Shown here: piece by piece, positions 26,407 through 34,164 of the stretch
Layout: every line of letters begins with the position of its first letter
Position numbering within the stretch: the stretch's first letter is position 1
Source of the DNA: a virus
IMG/VR virus record: IMGVR_UViG_3300027736_000024
Span: 1 to 64,000 of that record
DNA: 64,000 nt
Direction: 5' to 3' (one strand)
Notes under the pieces: generated by a model
The model's database searches: none
What the model saw: the letters and a program-made list of their open reading frames with translations, nothing else
Told to the model about the DNA's origin: nothing
Position numbers and translations under genes: made by a program

Positions 26407-26631
26407 ATGACAACAGTATTAATTATCTTAGCAGTTATTGCGCTTGGTTTTATTGTTTACAAATTAGAGAAAAAACCAAAAGAACTAAATCTTCCAGAAG
26501 CTCCTGAAAAAATTGAGCCAATTGAAATCACAGCTGCTAAATCAAGCTTAACTACAAAAGTAGTAAAAAAATCAACAGCAGTAAAAAAAGCAGGAACTAC
26601 TGCAGTTAGAAAAACTCCTAAAAAACTTTAA
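26407..26631 (+). CDS. Small single-pass membrane protein with basic tail
   Basis: 74 residues. Residues 3-19 (TVLIILAVIALGFIVY) form one hydrophobic segment, followed by a Lys/Pro/Thr-rich basic tail. It is framed by its own promoter-like box and a terminator, so it is an independent unit. Size and layout would fit a holin-type or membrane-anchoring protein, but nothing decides this. Confidence 0.5.
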   Translation: MTTVLIILAVIALGFIVYKLEKKPKELNLPEAPEKIEPIEITAAKSSLTTKVVKKSTAVKKAGTTAVRKTPKKL

Positions 26632-26656
26632 TAAAAATATAATCATATAATTTAAT

Positions 26657-26681
26657 AGCTCTCCTAATAAGAGAGCTTTTT
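26657..26681 (+). terminator. Rho-independent terminator
   Basis: Seven-base stem AGCTCTC/GAGAGCT, seven-base loop, then five T. It lies between the small membrane-protein gene and the next unit. Confidence 0.8.
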
Positions 26682-26701
26682 ACTTTATCAATTTACTTTA
26701 T

Positions 26702-26709
26702 ATATTTAT
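26702..26709 (+). promoter_or_regulatory. ATATTTAT element
   Basis: A perfect octamer just after the terminator and 14 bases before the ATG at 26724, which has the GTT-ATG start context. Confidence 0.45.
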
Positions 26710-26723
26710 TATAAAATATTGTT

Positions 26724-26960
26724 ATGGGAAAAATTACAGATAATGAGTTGCAAAGAATTCAATTAGTAAAAAGAGATGCAATTGAAGTTGCTACCGCTTT
26801 AGGAGAATTAGAATTTCAAAGAATCACAATAGAACTTTTAATTGAGCAAGAAAAAGAAAAAATAAAAGATATAAAAAAGAGAGAGCAACAAATCTTTTTA
26901 GAATTAAAAGAAACTTACGGAACAATTAGCATAAATATTGAAACGGGAGAATTTAACTAA
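26724..26960 (+). CDS. Small coiled-coil protein
   Basis: 78 residues: a continuous heptad-like helix from about 5 to 60 (ELQRIQLVKRDAIEV and the Glu/Lys-rich part after it), then a conserved-looking end, ETYGTISINIETGEF. Short proteins with this Y-G-x-I-x-I-x-x-G-E ending are frequent in T4-like environmental phages. The function is not known to me. It forms its own unit before the sheath gene. Confidence 0.55.
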   Translation: MGKITDNELQRIQLVKRDAIEVATALGELEFQRITIELLIEQEKEKIKDIKKREQQIFLELKETYGTISINIETGEFN

Positions 26961-26981
26961 AGTGTTTTGAATAAAGTATTG

Positions 26982-26989
26982 ATATTTAT
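26982..26989 (+). promoter_or_regulatory. ATATTTAT element before the sheath gene
   Basis: A perfect octamer in the context GATATTTATTACTAGA, 21 bases before ATG 27011. The same extended context (GATATTTATTACTAGA) stands before the gene at 940, an unusually long match. Confidence 0.55.
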
Positions 26990-27010
26990 TACTAGATAAA
27001 AATAATATAA

Positions 27011-28813
27011 ATGGCCGAAACACTTATTAGCCCAGGAGTTTTCTTAAATGAAAACGATTTATCCCAGATAACACAAGGACCAATAGCTGCAGGCGCAGCA
27101 ATTGTAGGCCCTACTGTAACAGGTCCAGTAAATCTTCCTACATTAGTAACTACCTATTCACAATACAAAGCTCTATTTGGAGCTGCGTTTATTTCAGGAG
27201 GTGCTAACTACGAATATTTAACTAGTATTGCAGCTCTTAATTATTTTGAACAAGGAGGAAGTTCTCTTCTTGTTACGAGAGTGGCTTCAGGATCTTATAC
27301 ACCGGCAACTGCATCTATTCAAGCACAAGACGGAACTAGAACTTCTTTTGTGTTAGAAACACTTTCAGTTGGTGATGTAATGGATAACTTTAGTGCATCT
27401 ATGTATAGCGTAACTGCATCTTCTGGATTATTATCTTCTGGTTCCTCTGCTAATATTCGTTGGGAAATTACTTCCGCAGATACAGGATCAGGATTATTTA
27501 GTCTTATTATACGTCGTGGTGATGATTATAACAATAGTAAAACTATTTTAGAAAGCTGGAATAATCTTTCTCTTGATCCTAATCAAAATAACTATATTTC
27601 TTATGTTATTGGTGATCAAGCAGTAACTGTAAAAACAGATGAATATGGTGAAAATTATATTCAATTAAGTGGATCATATCAAAATAAATCTAGATATGTA
27701 AGAGTTAAATCTGTAAATTTATCTACTCCTGGATACTTTGATCAAACAGGTCAACCAAGAGCCCAATATACAGCATCTTTACCAGAAACTAGTTTCCCTC
27801 TTATAAGTAGTTCTTTCCAAGCATCAGGTGGATACGGTGGATTTGGTAGCGCAATTGGAGCAATTTATGGATCTTTTGGAAAAGCTGCGGTTAATTTGTT
27901 TGAAGCAATTCCTAGTCAAAATTCAGTAGTTTCTAGTCCTGCTACAAATATTCAAGGATTGCACGCTAGTGATTATAATGTAGCTCTTAGTCTATTAGCT
28001 AATAAAGATGCTTATGATTTCAATGTGATCTATGCACCAGGATTAACTACACAAAATGCTTCTAGTACTGTATCTGATATTTTACTTCTTGCACAAGGTC
28101 GTGGAGACGCTATTGCAGTAGTAGATATGGTAGGATACGGACAAAATATATCAACAACTGTAAGTAATGCATCAACTTATGATAACTCATATGGTGCAAC
28201 ATATTGGCCGTGGGTTCAAATTAGAAGTCGTGAAACAGGAAAAATTAATTTCGTTCCAGCTTCTACATTAGTTCCTGCTGTATATGAATACAATGATAAA
28301 GTATCTGCTGAGTGGTTTGCACCTGCAGGTATGAATAGAGGTTCATTATCTACAGTGCTTCAACCAGAAAGAAAATTAACTGTTAATGATAGGAATACAC
28401 TTTATCAAGGTAAAGTAAATCCAATAGCAACCTTCCCAGGTGTTGGAACAGTAATCTATGGACAAAAGACACTTCAACAAAAGCCATCTGCTCTTGATAG
28501 AGTAAATGTAAGACGCCTGTTAATTGCCCTTAAAAGTTATATTGGTCAAATTGGTGAGACAATTGTATTCGAGCCAAATACTCAAGTAACTCGTAATAAA
28601 TTCTTAAACCAAGTTAATCCTTACTTAGAAACAGTACAACAAAGACAAGGTCTTTATGCTTTCCAAGTAGTTATGGATGAAACTAATAACACACCAGACG
28701 TAGTAGATCGTAATCAATTAGTTGGTACAATCTATTTACAACCAACAAAGACTGCGGAATTCATTCAACTTGATTTCAACATTCTTCCAACTGGTACTTC
28801 ATTTGGCCAATAA
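27011..28813 (+). CDS. 18: Contractile tail sheath protein, gp18-like
   Basis: 600 residues (T4 gp18 is 659). The N-terminal LISPGVFLNENDLSQ and AAAIVGPTVTGPVNLPTLV are typical of myovirus sheath proteins. The C-terminal third has the conserved sheath core: WVQIRSRETGKINFVPAS, WFAPAGMNRG, YQGKVNPIATFPG and RVNVRRLLIALKS. It ends with a long helix-strand segment (FNILPTGTSF) that forms the inter-subunit mesh. It forms the contractile layer around the tube encoded at 30174. Confidence 0.95.
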   Translation: MAETLISPGVFLNENDLSQITQGPIAAGAAIVGPTVTGPVNLPTLVTTYSQYKALFGAAFISGGANYEYLTSIAALNYFEQGGSSLLVTRVASGSYTPATASIQAQDGTRTSFVLETLSVGDVMDNFSASMYSVTASSGLLSSGSSANIRWEITSADTGSGLFSLIIRRGDDYNNSKTILESWNNLSLDPNQNNYISYVIGDQAVTVKTDEYGENYIQLSGSYQNKSRYVRVKSVNLSTPGYFDQTGQPRAQYTASLPETSFPLISSSFQASGGYGGFGSAIGAIYGSFGKAAVNLFEAIPSQNSVVSSPATNIQGLHASDYNVALSLLANKDAYDFNVIYAPGLTTQNASSTVSDILLLAQGRGDAIAVVDMVGYGQNISTTVSNASTYDNSYGATYWPWVQIRSRETGKINFVPASTLVPAVYEYNDKVSAEWFAPAGMNRGSLSTVLQPERKLTVNDRNTLYQGKVNPIATFPGVGTVIYGQKTLQQKPSALDRVNVRRLLIALKSYIGQIGETIVFEPNTQVTRNKFLNQVNPYLETVQQRQGLYAFQVVMDETNNTPDVVDRNQLVGTIYLQPTKTAEFIQLDFNILPTGTSFGQ

Positions 28814-28830
28814 AATAAATAAAATTTAAG

Positions 28831-29550
28831 ATGAACGATAATACAATCCTAAGAATTAAAGTACCTGCTCACTTATATGAAAGTGTAAAAGAGCAATTAA
28901 CATTAAAGGAAAATAAAAAGCAGCTTCAAGAAGAGATTACTGCAACTGATGAAGAACTTATGGCCTTCTATGAGAAAGTTAAGCAAGAAGTAGAAGCCGG
29001 AACAGATTTAGAATCAGCAATTCACTATGCAAAGTTTGATATGAATAATCCAGACGCTGCTAAAGAATTATCTTCTATGAATGAAGCCAAAAAACAAAAT
29101 TATGGTGCTGGTTATTCTGTAGTAAAAGAAAAGAAAATGAAAACTCCTAAAGACGGAATGAAAAAAGTTGAAGAAGATAAAGGATACATGGGAACCGGAT
29201 ATGATTCTCCTGAAGAGATGGGAGTATCTATGATTAAAAAAGAAACAAAAGATAAAGAAATGGAAAAGAAAACTCGCACATTAGACGAATTAAAAGCTGC
29301 TAAAGCTAAACTTAATAAGAAGATTGAAGAAATGGAAGGTGGAAATGAAAAAGGAGAAAAAATTGAAGAAGGTGGTGTTTTTGCTGATCCTAATTTCTGG
29401 GCTGGTATTGGAGGTCTACTTCTTGGATCTGTTCCTTTCATCAAATTAAAATATGATCAATGGAAGTATGCTAAGACTCCTGAAGAAAAGAAGCAAATGG
29501 AAAAAGAGTTGGCTAATGCTATTCAAAGTAAGATGTCTGGTGGCATGTAA
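28831..29550 (+). CDS. Hypothetical charged protein with one hydrophobic segment
   Basis: 239 residues, mostly Lys/Glu-rich helix with coiled-coil character. A single hydrophobic stretch lies at about 190-206 (WAGIGGLLLGSVPFI), preceded by a Gly-rich linker and followed by an amphipathic Lys/Glu tail. The N-terminal ILRIKVPAHLYESV is beta-alpha. No family recognised. It lies between sheath and tube genes, where T4 has none. A membrane-associated or virion role is possible. Confidence 0.5.
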   Translation: MNDNTILRIKVPAHLYESVKEQLTLKENKKQLQEEITATDEELMAFYEKVKQEVEAGTDLESAIHYAKFDMNNPDAAKELSSMNEAKKQNYGAGYSVVKEKKMKTPKDGMKKVEEDKGYMGTGYDSPEEMGVSMIKKETKDKEMEKKTRTLDELKAAKAKLNKKIEEMEGGNEKGEKIEEGGVFADPNFWAGIGGLLLGSVPFIKLKYDQWKYAKTPEEKKQMEKELANAIQSKMSGGM

Positions 29551-29569
29551 TAAATAATTTTGTTATCGA

Positions 29570-29577
29570 ATATTTAT
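29570..29577 (+). promoter_or_regulatory. ATATTTAT element next to the homing endonuclease gene
   Basis: A perfect octamer seven bases before the TTG start at 29585. As for 3609-3616, a transcript from here would have almost no leader. Confidence 0.35.
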
Positions 29578-29584
29578 AAGTAGA

Positions 29585-30169
29585 TTGCCAATAGTTTACA
29601 GACATATAAGAAAAGATAAAAATAAGCCGTTTTACATAGGAATAGGAGAGTCTGAAGATAGAGCTTACGAAACAAAAGGTAGAACAAGAGCTTGGAAAAA
29701 TATATCAAAGAAAGGTTACGACGTAGAAGTTCTTTTTAATGATCTGAGTTGGGAAGAAGCCTGTGAGAAAGAAGTAGAGTTTATAGCTCTATATGGTAGA
29801 AGAGATAAAAAGGCTGGCACTTTAGTTAATATGACTGATGGAGGTGAAGGTACCGTTGGATATAGACACACAGATAAGACAAAAGAAAAGTGTAGATTAG
29901 TTACATCAGGAGAGAATCACCCTTTTTATAATAAAAAAAGGCCTGATCACGCTGATAAAATGAAAGGTGAGAATAACCCTTGTTTTGGTAGAATTGGAGA
30001 TAAACATCCGTTTTTTGGAAAAGAGGGGTATTGGAAAGGAAAAACTACTTCGGTTGCTAAAAAAATAGTTTATGAAGGAATAGAATTTGAATCACAAAAT
30101 AAACTAGCAAAATATTTAAATAAATCAAGGTCATACATCACAAAATTGATTAAACAAGATAAATTATAA
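29585..30169 (+). CDS. Free-standing GIY-YIG homing endonuclease
   Basis: 194 residues from TTG. The GIY-YIG core shows VYR at 4-6, FYIGIG at 16-21, Arg26, a catalytic Glu in the helix EEACEKEVEF (58-66), and the LVNMTDGGEG strand-loop (80-89). Repeated GENHPFYNKK, GENNPCFGR and GDKHPFFGK segments (109-146) are NUMOD3-like DNA-binding units. The end (YEGIEFESQNKLAKYLNKS) is a NUMOD1/helix-turn-helix-like unit. Such enzymes cut cognate genomes lacking the gene and so spread it. It ends four bases before the tail tube gene. Not part of the virion. Confidence 0.88.
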   Translation: MPIVYRHIRKDKNKPFYIGIGESEDRAYETKGRTRAWKNISKKGYDVEVLFNDLSWEEACEKEVEFIALYGRRDKKAGTLVNMTDGGEGTVGYRHTDKTKEKCRLVTSGENHPFYNKKRPDHADKMKGENNPCFGRIGDKHPFFGKEGYWKGKTTSVAKKIVYEGIEFESQNKLAKYLNKSRSYITKLIKQDKL

Positions 30170-30173
30170 CAAT

Positions 30174-30659
30174 ATGCCTGTCCTCGATCCGAATGAGATA
30201 ATGTTTACGGCGTTTGAACCTACAGTATCAAATCGCTTTGTCATGTACATAGATGGTATTCCATCTTATATGATTAAAAAAGCTGATGCTCCTGGTGTTA
30301 CTTTAAACGAGATCAAAATAGATCATATTAATGTTTATCGTAAGATCAAAGGTAAAGCTGAGTGGAAAGACATGACTTTAGCACTTTATAACCCTATTTC
30401 TCCTTCTGGACAACAAGCTGTAATGGAATGGGTACGTCTTCACCATGAGTCAGTAACTGGTCGTGATGGTTACTCTGACTTTTATAAGAAAGACCTAAAC
30501 CTTTCTATCATCGGTCCAGTAGGTGATATTGTAAGTGAGTGGATTATTAAAGGTGCTTTCATTAAAGAAGCCTCTTTCGGAAGCTATGACTGGTCAACAT
30601 CTGATCCAACTGAATTAACTATCTCAATAGGAATGGATTATTGCGTTTTGAACTACTGA
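30174..30659 (+). CDS. 19: Tail tube protein, gp19-like
   Basis: 161 residues (T4 gp19 is 163). Landmarks are FEPTVSNRFVMYIDGIPSY, APGVTLNEIKIDHIN, and the central WKDMTLALYNPISPSG, all typical of the gp19/T4 tube fold; it ends with an EWIIKGAFIKEASFG strand pair. It forms the inner tube of the contractile tail, surrounded by the sheath encoded at 27011. It is closed by a terminator. Confidence 0.93.
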   Translation: MPVLDPNEIMFTAFEPTVSNRFVMYIDGIPSYMIKKADAPGVTLNEIKIDHINVYRKIKGKAEWKDMTLALYNPISPSGQQAVMEWVRLHHESVTGRDGYSDFYKKDLNLSIIGPVGDIVSEWIIKGAFIKEASFGSYDWSTSDPTELTISIGMDYCVLNY

Positions 30660-30710
30660 TATAATATTAAGTGTTTAACTACTAATAGAAAAAAACAAAT
30701 ATTTAAAAAG

Positions 30711-30735
30711 AAGCTCCTTACTAGGGGCTTTTTTT
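30711..30735 (+). terminator. Rho-independent terminator after tail tube gene
   Basis: Stem AAGCTCC/GGGGCTT (one G-T pair), six-base loop, then a T-rich run. It separates sheath/tube genes from the tail-assembly genes. Confidence 0.8.
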
Positions 30736-30758
30736 ATTTTAAAAAACTAAATATTAGT

Positions 30759-30766
30759 ATATTTAT
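30759..30766 (+). promoter_or_regulatory. ATATTTAT element before tail-assembly genes
   Basis: A perfect octamer 17 bases before the ATG at 30784, directly after a terminator, where a new promoter is needed. Confidence 0.5.
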
Positions 30767-30783
30767 ATATAAATACATAGTTT

Positions 30784-31545
30784 ATGTCAGAACAAAAGTT
30801 TACGATTCCAACAGAAATGATAGACCTACCTTCAAAAGGTCTAATTTACCCTAAAGAAAGTCCTCTATCATCAGGACAAATTGAAATGAAGTATATGACA
30901 GCAAGAGAAGAAGACATTCTTACGAATGTTAATCTACTTCGTCAAGGCCTTGCAATTGAAAAAATGCTTAAATCACTTATTAAGTCTCCTATTAATTATG
31001 ATGATCTCACTTTAGGTGATAGAAATGGTCTTCTTATTGCAGCTAGAATACTAGCTTATGGTAAAGACTACTCCTTTAAGTACAAGAACTCGAATACAGA
31101 CGAGGAAGAGACCGTGAATGTAGATCTTCAAGATCTTAAATATAAGGTCATGGATGAGTCCCTATTCAACAATAAGAATGAATTTGATTTTATCCTACCA
31201 TATTCAAAAAATACAGTTACATTTAAAGTACTTTCAGTAGCAGAAGACAAAAAAATTGATGAAGAGATTAAAGGTATGAAAAAAATGGTTGGTCAAGAAG
31301 CCGGCTTAATTTCTACTAGATTAAAACATCAGATCCTTTCTGTTAATGGAGATTATTCTACAAAAACAGTTCGAGATTTTGTTGATCAAGGATATCTCCT
31401 ATCCAGAGATGCAATAGAGCTTCGTAGACAGATTGAAAAGGTAACCCCTGATATTGATCTTAATATTACATTTCTTTTAAAGGATGGCACGGAGGTATCT
31501 TCAGGCCTTCCAATGACGGCTGAATTCTTTTTTCCCGGGGCATAG
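30784..31545 (+). CDS. Baseplate hub / tail assembly protein, gp26-like
   Basis: 253 residues. MIDLPSKGLIYPKESPLSSG and MKYMTAREEDIL form the N-terminal signature of T4 gp26-like hub proteins (LPSxG-x-xY, then a T-x-x-EED motif). The rest is helical with a beta middle (FILPYSKNTVTFKVL). Its place between tube and tape measure genes, with a small gene after it, also matches the tail-assembly chaperone pair of other tailed phages. It ends at TAG after a T-run and CCC-GGG-G, see the frameshift candidate. Confidence 0.65.
   Translation: MSEQKFTIPTEMIDLPSKGLIYPKESPLSSGQIEMKYMTAREEDILTNVNLLRQGLAIEKMLKSLIKSPINYDDLTLGDRNGLLIAARILAYGKDYSFKYKNSNTDEEETVNVDLQDLKYKVMDESLFNNKNEFDFILPYSKNTVTFKVLSVAEDKKIDEEIKGMKKMVGQEAGLISTRLKHQILSVNGDYSTKTVRDFVDQGYLLSRDAIELRRQIEKVTPDIDLNITFLLKDGTEVSSGLPMTAEFFFPGA
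31528..31545 (+). other. Candidate +1 ribosomal frameshift site
   Basis: Zero-frame codons are TTT TTT CCC GGG GCA TAG. The frame of the next gene is open from 31517 through its ATG at 31562, so a +1 slip on CCC-G would bypass the TAG and fuse the two proteins. No pseudoknot was modelled. The site is proposed from geometry and codon pattern only. Confidence 0.3.
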
Positions 31546-31561
31546 TTATAGATCTCAATTC

Positions 31562-31819
31562 ATGACAGAAGTATTTGAACTCACCTACCATGGCGGTGGT
31601 GGCTTCACTTATTCTGAGGTCTGGAACATGGACATTCCTAAACGCCGATTTAATCTAAAGAAGATAAATGAATATCTTGAGAAGGTTGAAGAGATTCGTA
31701 ATGAGTCCAGACAGAAGATAACAGAGAAGACAGATCCCAATAAATTAAAGATCCCAGATTTTGTAAAATCTAAATCTGAAGAAAGTACCTTTGTTTCTAA
31801 AGTAAAAACAAAAAAGTAA
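31562..31819 (+). CDS. Small tail-assembly protein, gp51-like or chaperone C-part
   Basis: 85 residues. GGFTYSEVWNMDIPKRRF followed by a charged helix resembles small baseplate-hub assembly proteins (T4 gp51) and the C-terminal part of frameshifted tail-assembly chaperones (short GxxYxEVxxM-type motif). It begins 16 bases after the gp26-like stop, in the +1 frame, and precedes the tape measure gene. It may be made alone from its ATG, as a fusion, or both. Confidence 0.55.
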   Translation: MTEVFELTYHGGGGFTYSEVWNMDIPKRRFNLKKINEYLEKVEEIRNESRQKITEKTDPNKLKIPDFVKSKSEESTFVSKVKTKK

Positions 31820-31827
31820 ATATTTAT
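31820..31827 (+). promoter_or_regulatory. ATATTTAT element before tape measure gene
   Basis: A perfect octamer immediately after the stop at 31819 and 19 bases before the ATG at 31847. Confidence 0.45.
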
Positions 31828-31846
31828 TTGTAGGTAATACTAATAA

Positions 31847-34156
31847 ATGGCAAACGACAATAAATCACAGCAGAATATTCAAGAGACGGCATCATCTTTA
31901 TCGACTGCTCAATCTGCTGCTGCGTCTAGTGTAACTGGCGCATATATTGCTACTAATAAAGAATTCAAAGAATCTATCAATTTACTCAATAAAATGAATA
32001 AATTAATAGACGATTCTGTATCAAAAACTCAAAGTTTTGAAAAGTCTACTATTAATATAAAAAGAATTGAGCAAGAAAGAGAAAGAATTCAAAGAAAACA
32101 ATTAAATTTAGAAGCCCAATTAAAAACCGTATCTGACGCTGATCAGCAAAAAGCATCGGAATATGTTAAAAAATTAGAAGATAGAAAAAAGTTAGAGGAA
32201 GAAATTATTAGAAAAAGATCATTAGGACAAAGAATAAGTACCGCGGCTTTACAAACTTTAGAAACAGAAATTACAGATATAGAAAAGATACTAACTGCTG
32301 AACAATTAACAGCAGTTGCAATTCAACAAAGTAATAAAGGATTAGAAGAAAGAATCAATCTTGTAAATGAAGAACTAAAAAAGGAAGAACAAATAAAAAA
32401 AGAGTTAGGTTTTATAGGCGGCGGTTTAAAACTGATGAATAAGTACTTACTATTCGGTAAAGACTTATACGGTAAAATGGTTGAAGAAGCGAGAGAGGGC
32501 GATAAAGCTACTAAGAATTGGGTAGCTACCGCAGCTTTATTAAGTGTTAGTTTATATGCTGCTGGAAAAGGAATACAAAAATTCGCAGAATATGGAAATA
32601 AAGGCATAGGAGCATTAACAGGTACTGGAGGTCCTATCTCTAAATTAGTTTCTCCATTTACTGAATTAATAAGTAAGATTCCTATTGTTGGAGGACTAAT
32701 TGGAGGCGTAGTTGATATGTTAGCTAATGTTGCAGATTATGCAACAGAAGCAGGATCACAAGTGCAACTATTCGCTAGAAATCTTTCAATGTCTGTTACC
32801 GATGCTACAAATTTAAATAAGCAGTATAGTAATACAGCACAGGCTTCAGGAGATTTATTATTTAATGCAAAAAAGTTTAGAGAAACTCAATTAGAAATTG
32901 CAGAAGCTACAGGCAGAAACAATTTACTATCAGATAAAAGTTTACAAACTCAGATACAATTAAAAGAGCTTGCAGGAATAGATCTTGAAACAAGAAAACA
33001 ACTTGTAGACACAGAAATTATTTCAGGCGTTCAACAAGATAAGATTGTTAAAGCTTCAATGGGGACTTCTAATTTTATACAAAAAACATTAGGAATTTCT
33101 ATAAAATGGCAAACTATACTTAAAGAAGCTTCTAGTTTATCAGGAGTTTTAGGATTATCTTTTGCAAAATATCCAGAAAAATTAACTAGATCTTTAGCTA
33201 CAGTTAAGTCAATGGGTCTAGAATTAAAACAATTAGATGGAATAGCAGATTCATTTTTAGATTTTGAATCGTCTATATCAAAAGAGTTTGAAGCTCAATT
33301 ATTAACAGGTAAAGATATTAATCTAGCTAAAGCTCGTGAAGCATTTTTAAATAACGATTTAGTAACTGCAGGGAAAGAGTTAGTGTCGCAATTAGGAACA
33401 TCGGGAGAGTTTTTAAGTTATAATAGAATACAACAAGAAGCTCTTGCTGGATCTGCTGGTATGACTAGAGATCAAGTTGCTGATATGTTAAAACAGCAAG
33501 AACTATTTTCTAGATTACAAGTTAATGATATTAAAGGATACCAACAAAAGGTATCTTTAATGACACAAACTATAGAAGGTCAAAAAGAGCTGGTTAGTTT
33601 ATTAGGTGAAGAAGAATATAGTAAAGTAATGAGTCAAACGGCTACTGAAAAAATAGCTAACTTTATAGAAAAAATAAAACAATCCTTTGCAGACTTATTA
33701 AGTAGTTCTAGTTTTAAAGGATTCTTAGATAAGGTACTAAATTTTATATCTGATCCTAAAAATATAGAGGCTTTTATGTCTAAAATAACAGGTTTTGTTT
33801 CTACTATGATTAGTGCTATTGCTGGTGTAGTTAATGCTTTAGATTATATATCATTTGGATCTATAGACAATAAAATAATTGATAATTTAAATTCATACGC
33901 TAGTGAAATAGGAGGATTAAAAATAGGCGCTTTAGCACCTGCAGGAGGAGTATCAGTAGAACAGAATCAAACAAAATCTAGTATAGCGGCAACTGCGGCT
34001 CCCGCTGTAGCAGTTGATAATATGAGTATGAGATCAAATAATAATGCATCTAAAGTTTATAACGTTATTATAGTAGATCCTATAACAGGAAAATCAGTAG
34101 AAAAGGTTATAGATCAAGCAACTTATGAAAAGTTTGGCGGAACAATGGGAAAATAA
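31847..34156 (+). CDS. Tail tape measure / baseplate hub protein, gp29-like
   Basis: 769 residues. Long coiled coils fill about 50-190, with a hydrophobic Gly-rich region at about 215-300 (LISKIPIVGGLIGGVVDML and neighbours) suited to membrane insertion during DNA injection, then further helices to about 690. T4 gp29 (590) is the tail length ruler; composition, size and place after the tail-assembly pair support this. If length scales as in other phages, the tail would be somewhat longer than that of T4, which is an inference. Confidence 0.75.
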   Translation: MANDNKSQQNIQETASSLSTAQSAAASSVTGAYIATNKEFKESINLLNKMNKLIDDSVSKTQSFEKSTINIKRIEQERERIQRKQLNLEAQLKTVSDADQQKASEYVKKLEDRKKLEEEIIRKRSLGQRISTAALQTLETEITDIEKILTAEQLTAVAIQQSNKGLEERINLVNEELKKEEQIKKELGFIGGGLKLMNKYLLFGKDLYGKMVEEAREGDKATKNWVATAALLSVSLYAAGKGIQKFAEYGNKGIGALTGTGGPISKLVSPFTELISKIPIVGGLIGGVVDMLANVADYATEAGSQVQLFARNLSMSVTDATNLNKQYSNTAQASGDLLFNAKKFRETQLEIAEATGRNNLLSDKSLQTQIQLKELAGIDLETRKQLVDTEIISGVQQDKIVKASMGTSNFIQKTLGISIKWQTILKEASSLSGVLGLSFAKYPEKLTRSLATVKSMGLELKQLDGIADSFLDFESSISKEFEAQLLTGKDINLAKAREAFLNNDLVTAGKELVSQLGTSGEFLSYNRIQQEALAGSAGMTRDQVADMLKQQELFSRLQVNDIKGYQQKVSLMTQTIEGQKELVSLLGEEEYSKVMSQTATEKIANFIEKIKQSFADLLSSSSFKGFLDKVLNFISDPKNIEAFMSKITGFVSTMISAIAGVVNALDYISFGSIDNKIIDNLNSYASEIGGLKIGALAPAGGVSVEQNQTKSSIAATAAPAVAVDNMSMRSNNNASKVYNVIIVDPITGKSVEKVIDQATYEKFGGTMGK

Positions 34157-34164
34157 TAAATTAA

